Source: an uncultured Sphingomonadaceae bacterium | Lineage (GTDB): Bacteria; Pseudomonadota; Alphaproteobacteria; Sphingomonadales; Sphingomonadaceae | Direction: 5' to 3' | NCBI GenBank assembly: GCA_947496865.1 | Contig: CANMEE010000003.1 | Span: forward strand, 108,244 to 172,243 | Length of the DNA: 64,000 nt | Shown: positions 19,047-27,527 of the stretch, one piece after another | Numbering within the stretch: position 1 is the first letter of the stretch | Layout: every line of letters starts with the position of its first letter | The notes under the pieces: generated by a model | Database searches by the model: none | What the model was told of the DNA's origin: nothing | The model's input: only the letters and a program-made list of their open reading frames with translations | Translations under genes and position numbers: made by a program

Positions 19047-20399
19047 TTAGACGTTGGTTTGTTTCAAAACCCTATTGGTCAGTTTTTGATCATCCAATAC
19101 AGGGCCGACAATGGATAGCTGCCCGCTGTCATCGCGACGGGCAACCAGAACCACAAATTCCGCATCACCTGCATCAACATCAACTAACTGACGACCAGGT
19201 GCATTGCGCAGTCGCTCCAAGATCTCATCATCCTTTAGGATGCTAGCAGATATTTTTTGTTTAGGATTTCGAGCATCTCTCTCGGCATAAACAATGGCCT
19301 TCAGGCCACCGTCTTGCTTTTCGAGATAGTCTGCAAATGCCCCTTTGGCGATACCGGCCTGCGCCGCGAACCGCAATGCGGCGGCATATTCGGTCAGTCT
19401 GGTTTTATCGTAATGCGCTCCAAAGACCAATTTGACGATGGGCGTCATTGGTGCGCGTTCTTGCGCCTTTAAACCCGAATCTTGCAGCAAAATTTCATAA
19501 TCGGCTGGATGATCTTGGGTCATCAGATAGAAATCATAAGCTTGGCCAATGGCCTTGTAGAGGGCCGCGCGGCTGCGTTGTTCGCTATGCGCGGCATTAT
19601 CCGCGCTGCTACGGGCGGCAACAAGCCAGTCGGCGAGACTGGCATCTTCGCCGGGCTGATCGTCAATATCTTCAAGATCAGTATGATCACCACCGACAAG
19701 CGCAGCAGTTGCGGCTGCAGCATCTTCGGCCGTCAATTCCAATTGATTGGAGGTTGGTCCATCGGCCCAGATCGGGCCAGTTTCGGTTTTGGCTGGCGCT
19801 GAACGCATGGCTTCTGCCACTTGATCTTCCAGTTCTTGCGCGTAATCGTCGGCGACAACTTCTTTCCAGTTGATCACCCCGTAGATGAAATCAATTGTAT
19901 CATCATCGGTTGAAAAGGGTAGCAAAATGCCACGGTACATGATGGTAATGCCACGCTGATTTACAAATTCGGCTTCAAAACCGATCGGCGCTTGATTGGC
20001 AATAATTTGCAGATAGTGATCCGTGATCCGTGACAGCAATGACCGCGCAGGTACTTCGTCAATTGTCGTGATGTTGTCATCCAACTCACATTCTTTGCGC
20101 AAAGAGCTTCCTAGGAACTGGATCGACGGATTTTCGACGCCATTGGTAAAGTCGAGCAGAACGCTGTTTGGACCAAAGTCATTGTCTGATTCTGGCGCCA
20201 AATCTTCGACGCTTGGGAATTGCCGTTCACCGAGCAGCCCGGCCCAGAAATTATAAGCCCGCACATGCATGCGGCGCTCGTCCTGACCGATGGCTGGAGG
20301 CGTCTCGGTGGTCACGTCCTCATCTTCATAGGCGGCGTAGTCAGCGTCAAGGCCAGCCGCCAAACCGCTATTTTCATCAGAATTGCGAAGATTTTCCAT
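19047..20399 (-). CDS. PAS-like domain protein
   Basis: A 450-residue cytoplasmic protein. Residues about 45-165 look like a PAS_5-type sensory domain (NFWAGLLGERQFPSVEDL, then FIYGVINWKEV). The middle is acidic and low-complexity, with Ala/Asp-rich linkers. The C-terminal third is helical, ending in a short beta-rich segment (FVVLVARRDDSGQLSIVGPV). No kinase, cyclase or DNA-binding motif is visible, so it may sense a ligand and act through a partner. The frame is open from GTG 20420, but ATG 20399 is the better start. Confidence in the PAS call is moderate. Confidence 0.65.
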   Translation of the reverse strand: MENLRNSDENSGLAAGLDADYAAYEDEDVTTETPPAIGQDERRMHVRAYNFWAGLLGERQFPSVEDLAPESDNDFGPNSVLLDFTNGVENPSIQFLGSSLRKECELDDNITTIDEVPARSLLSRITDHYLQIIANQAPIGFEAEFVNQRGITIMYRGILLPFSTDDDTIDFIYGVINWKEVVADDYAQELEDQVAEAMRSAPAKTETGPIWADGPTSNQLELTAEDAAAATAALVGGDHTDLEDIDDQPGEDASLADWLVAARSSADNAAHSEQRSRAALYKAIGQAYDFYLMTQDHPADYEILLQDSGLKAQERAPMTPIVKLVFGAHYDKTRLTEYAAALRFAAQAGIAKGAFADYLEKQDGGLKAIVYAERDARNPKQKISASILKDDEILERLRNAPGRQLVDVDAGDAEFVVLVARRDDSGQLSIVGPVLDDQKLTNRVLKQTNV

Positions 20400-20618
20400 G
20401 CCTAATCCTACTGGTTTCACTTGTTTCCAATCCGTTCTGCAGCAGCCATGGTAAATATTTGGTAAATTTTATGAACATTTATCCTGCCAATCTGATCGAA
20501 ATTCCAAGGAATAACGCAATGAATGACACTGTCAGGCTTGTCACATGTCAGGCCTGCTGTTAAAGGCGCCTCCGACGATCAGTTGGTCCGGCAAGAAAGG
20601 CTGGCCTTCAGATCGTAC

Positions 20619-20694
20619 GCCGCTTTAGCTCAGGTGGTAGAGCACATCATTCGTAATGATGGGGTCAGAGGTTCGAGTCCTCTAAGCGGCACCA
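20619..20694 (+). tRNA. tRNA-Thr (anticodon CGU)
   Basis: The acceptor arms GCCGCTT and AAGCGGC pair perfectly, with discriminator A and encoded CCA. The D arm holds AGCTCAGGTGGTAGAGC. The anticodon stem CATCA/TGATG encloses loop TTCGTAA with anticodon CGT. The T arm is CAGAG-GTTCGAGTC-CTCT. It marks the boundary between core chromosome and the accessory island. Confidence 0.97.
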
Positions 20695-20910
20695 CGCATT
20701 CTAGCATTTTCAGACGTCTCTAAATACTAGGCGACGATCTCAAAATAGTCTTTATAATTCAGTGTTTTGTAGGATAGTTGAGACGGAACCCCACAGCCAG
20801 AGACTCTTCGGCGGTGGCGTCATGGCGCCAATATGGCCAATCGTCTCTGAGGGCCATTTCGTGGCTACCAGATGCATGTTGAGCTATGGGAGGTTTTTCG
20901 CAGTCGAGGT

Positions 20911-22527
20911 TCAGGCGAACCCGAACAATTTACGCTGGCTCGGCCAATCAAGCGGAATGGCGTTGGTGCGAGTAAGCTTGCGACCGGTTAGATCGTGGGG
21001 CTGAGTGCCATCCATGATGGAAGCAATAATGTCAGGCGCAAGCCAGGAAATACGAACCAGCCGTTCGGTATATCGTTTGCTGAGGATTTCTATTTCAGGA
21101 TGACGTTCTTTCCCGAGCAGATGGCTTTGCGCTGCAAAGGCCTGAGCAATAAGCTTTTGCAATGTCGCGTTGGGCGCCGGTTTGTTACCTGGGTTTCCTG
21201 GCGGAACCAGGAGTTTAAGATCGCTGCCCTGCTTTACCAGTTTTGCATCTACATTGACCTTGATAAGTTCTGCTTCACTTGAGAGCTGGAACGCTATCAC
21301 AACGCTTTTCTGCTGCACTTGTACCTGAGCTTTGAAGTCCAGCAATAATTTGCGCTTGCCGCTGATGTTGGAACATCGAAGCTTGTCAGCGATGTTTTGA
21401 TCACGCTCGATTGTCTTCTGGATGATATTCGCGTCCCCTGAGACCTTTGCCTGCTTGGATATTTCGTTGGCTACAGTATCCGAAACCAAAGTTTCAATCT
21501 CGCCCGCTGGCAACCGCCACGCCTGACCTTTGTCTTCACCCGGTTTGCGCCTTGTCACATAATAGCGAAAGCGCTTGGCACCGCGCGATGCATGAAGAGG
21601 GGTCATCGGCCTTCCATCGGGATCAGTGATGAGGCCGGCAAGCAGGCTTGGGTTGTTGGCTTTCTTGCCCAATGCTTTATCGCGCCGGTTGTCCCTAAAG
21701 ACACTTTGCACCTCATCAAACAGTTTTTGTTCGATGATCGCTTCATGCTCACCCTCATAAAGTTTTTCATTGTGACGCACCTTGCCAAGATAGATCGGGT
21801 TTTTGAGCAAGCTAGCCAGAGGGCCGGACTGGAAACTGACGCCGCCGATTGTTCGGCCGTCTTTAAGAGGCCGTATCTTGGTTCGATATCCCTCAGCTGC
21901 CAGTTCATCTGCCAGCTGGCGAACTGATTTGAGCTGAGTATATCGCTTGAAGATGTGTTGAACCGTTTTGGCGTCTGCCTTATTGATTACAATCTTGCGC
22001 TCCCCAAGATCATATCCAAGCGGAACCGGTCCGCCCATCCACATGCCTTTTTTCTTAGAGGCTGCTACCTTGTCGCGGATACGTTCGCCTGTGACCTCTC
22101 TTTCAAACTGGGCAAAGGACAAAAGGACGTTGAGCGTCAGCCTGCCCATGCTGGTGGTGGTATTGAAGGATTGCGTGACGCTCACAAAGCTGGCGTCATG
22201 TGTGTCCAGTATTTCAACGATCTTGGCGAAGTCAGCTAAAGAACGTGTGAGGCGATCAACCTTGTAGACAACAATGACATCGACCTTGCCCGTTTTAATG
22301 TCCTGGAGCAGTTGCTGCAGTCCAGGACGTTCCATAGAACCCCCGCTAAAGCCGCCATCGTCATAAAGCTCTGACGATCCTTCCCACCCCTCATGGGTCT
22401 GGCTTAGTATATAGGCTCCGCAGGCCTCGCGCTGCGCATCTAAGCTGTTAAAATCCTGTTCCAGACCATCTTCGGTGGATTTGCGGGTATAGATCGCGCA
22501 GCGGGTTTTCTTCTTTGCCTCAGACAT
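20911..22527 (-). CDS. large serine recombinase
   Basis: Site-specific recombinase of the resolvase/invertase family, 538 residues. The N-terminal catalytic domain contains YTRKSTEDG with the nucleophilic Ser. DGGFSGGSMERPGLQQLL and VYKVDRLTRS are the conserved Arg-containing motifs, followed by FAQFEREVTGERIRDK. A recombinase domain (GYRTKIRPL, then LLKNPIYLGKVRHNEK) and a long C-terminal region follow. It probably moves the element it sits in. It overlaps the DUF2924 gene by 8 bp, the common cassette order DUF3489-DUF2924-recombinase in proteobacteria. It reads toward the tRNA-Thr gene. Confidence 0.9.
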   Translation of the reverse strand: MSEAKKKTRCAIYTRKSTEDGLEQDFNSLDAQREACGAYILSQTHEGWEGSSELYDDGGFSGGSMERPGLQQLLQDIKTGKVDVIVVYKVDRLTRSLADFAKIVEILDTHDASFVSVTQSFNTTTSMGRLTLNVLLSFAQFEREVTGERIRDKVAASKKKGMWMGGPVPLGYDLGERKIVINKADAKTVQHIFKRYTQLKSVRQLADELAAEGYRTKIRPLKDGRTIGGVSFQSGPLASLLKNPIYLGKVRHNEKLYEGEHEAIIEQKLFDEVQSVFRDNRRDKALGKKANNPSLLAGLITDPDGRPMTPLHASRGAKRFRYYVTRRKPGEDKGQAWRLPAGEIETLVSDTVANEISKQAKVSGDANIIQKTIERDQNIADKLRCSNISGKRKLLLDFKAQVQVQQKSVVIAFQLSSEAELIKVNVDAKLVKQGSDLKLLVPPGNPGNKPAPNATLQKLIAQAFAAQSHLLGKERHPEIEILSKRYTERLVRISWLAPDIIASIMDGTQPHDLTGRKLTRTNAIPLDWPSQRKLFGFA

Positions 22528-22978
22528 TGATCAACGCCTTTGGTTTGAAGCCGCTGCGCTTCTTTAGTCCGAAGAAGCGTGGCCCTGACCAGTGGGCGCC
22601 GGTGATCTCCTCAGCGATCTGGCTGAGGCTGCGATAATGCCTATCCTCAAATTCAAAGCCTTCATCGCAAACCAGCACATGATAGCTTTTATCATTCCAT
22701 TCCCGCACCAGCCGGGTTCCCGGCTTGAGCGCGATCTGACCTGTCAAGCCAGCGCCGCCTGTTGCTGCTAAACGCTTCTGGGCTTGTACGATCTGTTTCT
22801 TAACCGCAGGTGTCAGTCCGCCGTGACGGCGTTCCTGTAACCTCCACGCGATGGACCGGCGAAGTAGGTCAGGTGTGAGATCGGGCGCGGGTTTGCGAAA
22901 GAGCTCGCGCCACTTTGAGCGAAGTTGGGCCGGAGGCATGGCGGTGAGCCCGTTCAATTGCGCTTCCAGGTCGTTCAT
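22520..22978 (-). CDS. DUF2924 protein of a recombinase cassette
   Basis: A 152-residue basic protein matching the DUF2924 pattern: an N-terminal LRSKWRELFRKPAP block, LLRRSIAWRLQERRHGGL, and a C-terminal GTRLVREWNDKSYHVLV followed by IAEEITGAHWSGPRFFGL. The family is almost always found directly upstream of a serine recombinase and probably helps it, but its mechanism is not established. It overlaps the recombinase by 8 bp and the DUF3489 gene by 4 bp. Confidence 0.85.
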   Translation of the reverse strand: MNDLEAQLNGLTAMPPAQLRSKWRELFRKPAPDLTPDLLRRSIAWRLQERRHGGLTPAVKKQIVQAQKRLAATGGAGLTGQIALKPGTRLVREWNDKSYHVLVCDEGFEFEDRHYRSLSQIAEEITGAHWSGPRFFGLKKRSGFKPKALINV

Positions 22979-23214
22979 GAAGACGCCTTCTTAGACGTGG
23001 GTCGCGATGTGATGCGATAGACGGAATCGTGATCTTCTCTTGGCTCGCGCGCGATCACAAAGCCCTTCTTGCGCATGCCGGTCAGGAATGATCGAACGCT
23101 GTGGGGTTGCCAGTTTGTTGTTTTGCAGATTTCATTGATGCTCGCTCCGTTCTTCCGAGAGAGAAGCTGCTCGACCTTGGCGGCTTTGGTTTGAGGTTTT
23201 GTGAGTGTGGTCAT
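22975..23214 (-). CDS. DUF3489 winged-helix-like protein
   Basis: A 79-residue protein with the DUF3489 pattern: TKAAKVEQLLSRKNGASINE, TTNWQPHSVRSFLTG and KKGFVIAREPREDHDSVYRI. This is a small helix-turn-helix fold probably binding DNA. ATG 23214 is chosen; the frame stays open to 23652 but the upstream part has no conserved character. It is the first gene of the recombinase cassette and may regulate it or assist as a directionality factor, which is inference. Confidence 0.8.
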   Translation of the reverse strand: MTTLTKPQTKAAKVEQLLSRKNGASINEICKTTNWQPHSVRSFLTGMRKKGFVIAREPREDHDSVYRITSRPTSKKASS

Positions 23215-23398
23215 GACGGGGCTCCAGTTTGGCGCTAGAGGATCCAGCGCTTCCACTGACCCAAGCCGCGGGTTCAAATCGCCCGGCGGCACGTCGCGAT
23301 CATTGGGCGCGACACCAACGACAATGCTCGAACCAACTCCGAAGTCCAGTCGTTTATCTCGATAATTGCCAATGCTGCATATGGACTTCTTCAAGTAG

Positions 23399-23623
23399 AT
23401 GAGCGTTGTTGAACGCATGAAAAACGACGATGAAATCGACGATATTGCGGTGCGAACTGGATTGTTTGCATTAATTACTGCTCGGCTTGAAGATGCACAT
23501 GAAATTGCCGTCACAGGACAGTCGTCCAAAATCGATGAGCAGCTTGTTTTTGATCTCTCAAGTGATCTTGAATCTAACTTGGACGAAATTCGGATTTTAC
23601 TTAGCGCGGTAGCTGTTGTCTGA
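23399..23623 (+). CDS. hypothetical 74-residue acidic protein beside the tRNA scar
   Basis: An open frame of 74 codons starting ATG 23399. The product is acidic and probably all-helical (NDDEIDDIAVRTGLFALITA, then LDEIRILLSAVAVV). The amino acid pattern looks like a true protein, but there is no strong ribosome binding site and no recognised family. It stops 12 bp before the truncated tRNA-Met sequence, so it would be the last gene of whatever element inserted there. Confidence 0.35.
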   Translation: MSVVERMKNDDEIDDIAVRTGLFALITARLEDAHEIAVTGQSSKIDEQLVFDLSSDLESNLDEIRILLSAVAVV

Positions 23624-23635
23624 AAATTTAGACGA

Positions 23636-23685
23636 GTGGAATCATAATCCATGTGTCGGGGGTTCGAGTCCCTCCTCCGCTACCA
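23636..23685 (+). pseudogene. 3' half of an elongator tRNA-Met gene (attachment-site scar)
   Basis: From the anticodon arm to the CCA end the sequence folds as a tRNA. Stem GTGGA/TCCAT encloses loop ATCATAA with anticodon CAT, followed by variable region GTGTC. A T arm has stem GGGGG/CCCTC and loop TTCGAGT. The 3' acceptor strand CTCCGCT is followed by A and CCA. It resembles the alphaproteobacterial elongator tRNA-Met. The matching 5' half (acceptor strand and a G18-G19 D loop) is missing, so it cannot be functional. This is the expected remnant where an integrative element targets the 3' end of a tRNA gene. Confidence 0.75.
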
Positions 23686-23731
23686 GTTTTTCCGAAGAAT
23701 TTTCATCCGGGGGATGAAAATCGGAAAAACT
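23686..23731. terminator. long inverted repeat directly after the tRNA fragment
   Basis: Arms GTTTTTCCG/CGGAAAAAC and ATTTTCATCC/GGATGAAAAT pair perfectly around a GGG loop, with a 4-base bulge (AAGA) on the left arm. It begins at the last base of the CCA. It could be the original tRNA terminator or part of an attachment site. No T run follows on the plus strand. Confidence 0.55.
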
Positions 23732-23900
23732 CCCAAGCGTAAGCGCGGGAGACGTCAATAAACTCATCATTCGAGGTTTTGTTTTCCGATAAACTTGCGA
23801 CTGGAAAGGAGGGCAGGTTCGAAACGCCGTTGCCTCTTTGTCACCATCGGGGCCAACGGGTTGCTGCCCGCCCGCGCCAACTAATATATTGTAACTTAAT

Positions 23901-24956
23901 TTACGCGGTTAAGCTCCGCCAATATTCAGCAAACAACTTCGAGCAACTACCGTTTAAGGTGTCGATTGAGTATTGATCACGCGTGCCCATTGGCCGCCCC
24001 TTCAACATGTACTCTATCTGTGATCGAACCACCTTTGTATCGCTGTCTGACAAGCCGTAAGTCGTTGCAAAAACATTTTGTATGTTACTCTTTTTGTCGA
24101 CCTTGGCTTTGCCGTCATCAAGTAGTCTTAGATTCTGATCATGGAACGCAAACCCCAAAAACACCAATGTCTCTGCATCCGCTATTTGAGAGCGGACGTT
24201 TTCCAGTATGTGACCGTCATCTACGCTTTCTGAGAAGGTCTGTATCCGCTTTGATACATCATGTAGGCTATATCTTTCAGAGCCAAACGGCACGAACCCC
24301 TCTATCCGTGACTGGAGTGAGCCTAAGCTACCATAAGGATGTACGATGTTGACGTTGCTCAATATTTCTAATGCTGCATCCTGAGTAACTCGAAAGTAGA
24401 CCTGAATCGCTTTAAGCAAAAAAACCTCAAGGCAACGATCATAATTAAAGACAATGAAACTAACATTGTCGAACGCTGAGGCAGGGGCGTTGCTGGGTAC
24501 GCCAGAAAACAACTGTTGCCCCAAGCTTCGATACCACGTGTCGGTTATCGAGCTCATTGAGAAAGGTTTTGTGCCATCCGATGTAGGAGCAAACTTACTA
24601 TTCCGCTCTGCCGACAGAATTGCCTTTGCAATCCCTAACTTCCCAATCAGGACATACTCATCATTCGTTGCATGTGTTTCCAAAAAAGTATCGATAGAGG
24701 GAGCAAGACCCATAGCTTCTGATATTTCTCGCCCTGACGCTATAAACCTATTGTCACCCCACTTGTCGACATCGGAAGAAGCGAGGCCTTTTAGAACATG
24801 ATATATTTGGGCATCACCAGTTTTCAGATCATCAAAATGCTCTACATAGAAATTAGTCAGACCGGCGATCTCACTGGTAAGTTCGTTGCCAACAGGGACG
24901 TCTGCCTCCGCGCTAGCACCTGCACCTAATACGAAAACAGTTTTCGAGTTAAACAT
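23901..24956 (-). CDS. SIR2-like NAD-binding protein
   Basis: A 351-residue cytoplasmic protein of the SIR2-like superfamily. FVLGAGASAEADVPVGNEL (residues 8-26) is the NAD-binding GAGxS motif. FNYDR (170-174) supplies the catalytic-type Asn171, and VHPYGSLGSL (205-214) the His206. LVFLGFAFHDQNLRLL (264-279) is the conserved C-terminal block of bacterial SIR2-like defence proteins. In known antiphage systems such domains degrade NAD on activation, so NADase activity is likely but inferred. It lies 106 bp downstream of the HEPN-like gene in the same direction. AT-rich codon use fits transferred DNA. Confidence 0.75.
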   Translation of the reverse strand: MFNSKTVFVLGAGASAEADVPVGNELTSEIAGLTNFYVEHFDDLKTGDAQIYHVLKGLASSDVDKWGDNRFIASGREISEAMGLAPSIDTFLETHATNDEYVLIGKLGIAKAILSAERNSKFAPTSDGTKPFSMSSITDTWYRSLGQQLFSGVPSNAPASAFDNVSFIVFNYDRCLEVFLLKAIQVYFRVTQDAALEILSNVNIVHPYGSLGSLQSRIEGFVPFGSERYSLHDVSKRIQTFSESVDDGHILENVRSQIADAETLVFLGFAFHDQNLRLLDDGKAKVDKKSNIQNVFATTYGLSDSDTKVVRSQIEYMLKGRPMGTRDQYSIDTLNGSCSKLFAEYWRSLTA

Positions 24957-25062
24957 AGCAACTGGTTAGCCACTTGTTGTGTACATAACAATCCTCTGGA
25001 GTGCGGCAATAAAGCCCAGTGGAACTAACCGTACTGACGAATTGGGAACGCACCTGTCAATC

Positions 25063-26151
25063 TCAGCTAATGATCTCAACATCCCCAACGATATCTGCAT
25101 CAGTAAGTGTGGGGATTTTACCTTTCCACCCTGAGGCAACTCGGACGTCTCTTATCAATTTCACCATATGCTCCAAAGTTTGTGACGCATAGGCTAGTCC
25201 ATCAAGACTGTTCTCAACGTAATTGCTATATTGCTTGAGAGCGGCTTTGATTGCTGCTTCGTCTTGAGAGTATATTGCTTTTTTACCGTCGTCAGCAGTC
25301 CATACTGTGTTGTCGCTGTCTAGAATCGGATAGTGCAGAAATGGCAGTGTCAACGACGGATCACATATTTGATTTCTCAATTGACAAAAGTGAAATTCAC
25401 TGGACCGACCAACTGGAGCTACGTGCACGATTTCATTTCGAAGCGTGCTAAAGTTGTAAAGCCATTCCCCTTTTTGCCCTGCACTAGAAAGTTGAACAGC
25501 TACCTTGTGTAGGTTAGTTTTAATCTTCTTTAAGAAACTACTGAAAGTTCCCAGTGGCTCAGATTGCTCTAGGATATGGTGCCATACAGTTTCGGCAATG
25601 TGATCGCGAAAAGAACCAGTATCAGCTACAAAGCCATGAATAGCGGCGTCAATTTCTCGCATGAAGCCATTGCTGAATAGAAAATTGTCCTCACTCGTTT
25701 TTAAATTTTGTGAGCGAAGACTTGCGTTGTAGGCAACACTTAGTTGCATCAAACGAATATCCAATAAATCAAGATAGGTGGTGCAATTCGCTGCAACCTC
25801 AACGACGTCAAATTTTCCTTCTTTGATTGCCAAATACCTGATCTCCGACCAAGCACGTCTTTCATCCATCAATAAGAACCCCGATGTTGGAAAGAAACAC
25901 TGCCAGTCCGATGGTGACAGTCCCTTCAAACTAGCGGTGTGGGGAAACTCAACTCCTATCGGTGTCAATCCTAGCTGTTTCAGTGAGCTATACAGTTGAG
26001 GGTATTTCGGGGTTGCAAACTCTATGAGCGGCCTCTCCAAGGCAATCTGGATGAGCACTTTGTCCTCACGCAGGTCTATTGCTCTAAGGCCTCCGAGCAG
26101 GTGCACAATTCTGGGTTGCAATGGTCCATCATCGCTTCCACCTTTTTCCAT
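25063..26151 (-). CDS. hypothetical protein with HEPN-type RNxxxH motif
   Basis: A 362-residue protein without signal peptide or TM segment. I do not recognise the family overall. Residues about 160-260 are helical and include TLRNEIVHVAP, where R238-N239-x3-H243 fits the Rx4H signature of HEPN RNase-like domains. The N-terminal 110 residues are mixed alpha/beta and may be a sensor. ATG 26151 is preferred over GTG 26172 because GGGAG lies 6 bp before it. It is the first gene of a probable two-gene unit with the SIR2-like gene, which suggests an effector/sensor or toxin/partner relationship. Confidence 0.6.
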   Translation of the reverse strand: MEKGGSDDGPLQPRIVHLLGGLRAIDLREDKVLIQIALERPLIEFATPKYPQLYSSLKQLGLTPIGVEFPHTASLKGLSPSDWQCFFPTSGFLLMDERRAWSEIRYLAIKEGKFDVVEVAANCTTYLDLLDIRLMQLSVAYNASLRSQNLKTSEDNFLFSNGFMREIDAAIHGFVADTGSFRDHIAETVWHHILEQSEPLGTFSSFLKKIKTNLHKVAVQLSSAGQKGEWLYNFSTLRNEIVHVAPVGRSSEFHFCQLRNQICDPSLTLPFLHYPILDSDNTVWTADDGKKAIYSQDEAAIKAALKQYSNYVENSLDGLAYASQTLEHMVKLIRDVRVASGWKGKIPTLTDADIVGDVEIIS

Positions 26152-26639
26152 ATGCGCTCCCTTTCTAGTCACCTATGAGTGATCGATACTGCATAACACG
26201 GAACAGACAACCTTCTGCCTCGGCTCTTTGTCGCTTACCCACCAAGCGTTTTCAAATGACATCTAGATTGATCGAGGATTGCGCCTCAGAGTGATTTCAA
26301 AGGCATAGCTATCCCAAGAATAGGATAAATTCTAAGAGTATCTTTGTGATGTCGGTAGTGAGCAGTGGATTCGTGATCCGCTGCTCATAATGCAACCCAT
26401 ATCGCTGAAATTAATGCCGACCGGGAAAGGTTGATAATATCCAGTATGTAAATGTCCGCCAGAACCCGCGAGTGTATATTAGGTTGAGATTGGTCGCTGC
26501 AACCAAAGCGAGCATTATTGGAACGCTGCTTTATACATATCAGTATATACCAGAAAAGATCATAGTAGACGAAATTCATTTGCAAATATATATTTTCAAT
26601 ATAGTAAAGTAAATTACAAATGAGAGCTTGGAGAATAAG
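26152..26639. other. intergenic region between divergent units
   Basis: About 490 bases without a convincing gene. The right half is strongly AT-rich, with TATA-like stretches just before the lipoprotein gene. It must hold the promoters for the HEPN/SIR2 unit (leftward) and the lipoprotein unit (rightward). I see no clear operator, RNA gene or repeat. Confidence 0.4.
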
Positions 26640-27149
26640 ATGGGTATAGTCCAGAGGAAATACAGTTTTCTGGTCGCCTTGCTTGCCGCAATAATCGTGA
26701 CAGGCTGCACTATTCAATTGGCTCCGAGTTATGACAAGGAACTTGTTTCCGGTCTGGACGCGGGGAATGAGGAGGCTTTAACACTCTTTGCCTCATTGTC
26801 GGGCGGATCAGACCAATCAAAATATCCAGAATATAAAGAGCGCTATTCGAAGGTAATTGGCAAATTTACAGCGCTCAAGCTGCGGGCTCAAACAAGGCAG
26901 GTTCCTCCACTCGCCAAACAGCTCAAAAAGATCAATTTTGTTAGTAATTTATGTGATGTTCGTAACGACGCTGTGAGCTGCGTAAACACATCGCCCGAAG
27001 CAATTGACCAAGTCGTTATGCAACTCAAACAAATGCAAAAAACACATCAAGAATCTGGCCTGGCAGAAGACCTTGTAGTTGGTTTCGAGACTAATTTCAT
27101 AACGGCACTCCAACAGGCACTCTTTGTTGAACGTGCACTTGAGCGATAG
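26640..27149 (+). CDS. lipoprotein, function unknown
   Basis: A 169-residue exported lipoprotein. A basic N-terminus is followed by a hydrophobic segment ending in the lipobox VTGC. The mature part is helical, with two Cys (NLCDV, VSCVN) that could form a disulphide. ATG 26640 has a GGAG ribosome binding site 7 bp upstream; the frame is also open from TTG 26628. The next gene starts 9 bp downstream, so they form a two-gene unit. No family is recognised. Confidence 0.7.
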   Translation: MGIVQRKYSFLVALLAAIIVTGCTIQLAPSYDKELVSGLDAGNEEALTLFASLSGGSDQSKYPEYKERYSKVIGKFTALKLRAQTRQVPPLAKQLKKINFVSNLCDVRNDAVSCVNTSPEAIDQVVMQLKQMQKTHQESGLAEDLVVGFETNFITALQQALFVERALER

Positions 27150-27158
27150 GAGCGAGCT

Positions 27159-27527
27159 GTGAATTTCGAAAATGTCCTACAATCCATTATTGGTGCTCTG
27201 AAGATTGAGATCGGAGAAGACCTTTCTAGCATTCAAGGCTTTATAGATTCACAGGGAAAGTTGCTTGCAAAACAAGCGGCATGGATCGCTACATCACGCG
27301 CGAATGGCTCATTGAAGGAAGACGATGAGTTGTACGAGTTTTTCATCGATACCCTAGAAAGCAATGCCGAAGGTTTTGTAAGGGCCGTGGCGATGCATAG
27401 TATCATCACAATTGAGAAAGCTTGGAATGCTGTCGCGAATGTCCTTTGGGGAGCGATTCGAACGACGTTAACGAGCGCAGGAGTGCCGGGAGATCTCCTT
27501 CCTGAAACCCCACCGCTTTCGGCATGA
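27159..27527 (+). CDS. hypothetical helical partner of the lipoprotein
   Basis: A 122-residue protein, predicted mostly alpha-helical, with an amphipathic N-terminus (NFENVLQSIIGALKIEIGED) and a C-terminal hydrophobic helix (IEKAWNAVANVLWGAI) too weak to call a membrane span. The GTG start at 27159 has AGGAG 7 bp upstream, overlapping the lipoprotein stop. No family is recognised. The close spacing suggests it works with the lipoprotein. Confidence 0.6.
   Translation: MNFENVLQSIIGALKIEIGEDLSSIQGFIDSQGKLLAKQAAWIATSRANGSLKEDDELYEFFIDTLESNAEGFVRAVAMHSIITIEKAWNAVANVLWGAIRTTLTSAGVPGDLLPETPPLSA

Noticed and set aside
20523..20723. Open frame of 66 codons on the plus strand spanning the tRNA-Thr
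   Set aside because: It runs through the complete tRNA gene and is a by-product of it.
23268..23300. T-arm-like GGGTTCAAATCGCCC upstream of the DUF3489 gene, as a second tRNA remnant
   Set aside because: The stem does not pair with correct spacing and there is no acceptor strand or CCA, so it is probably chance.
20619..23685. tRNA-Thr and the tRNA-Met fragment as the two attachment sites of one element
   Set aside because: Their 3' ends differ outside the common GTTCGAGTCC of the T arm, so they are not a duplicated attachment core.
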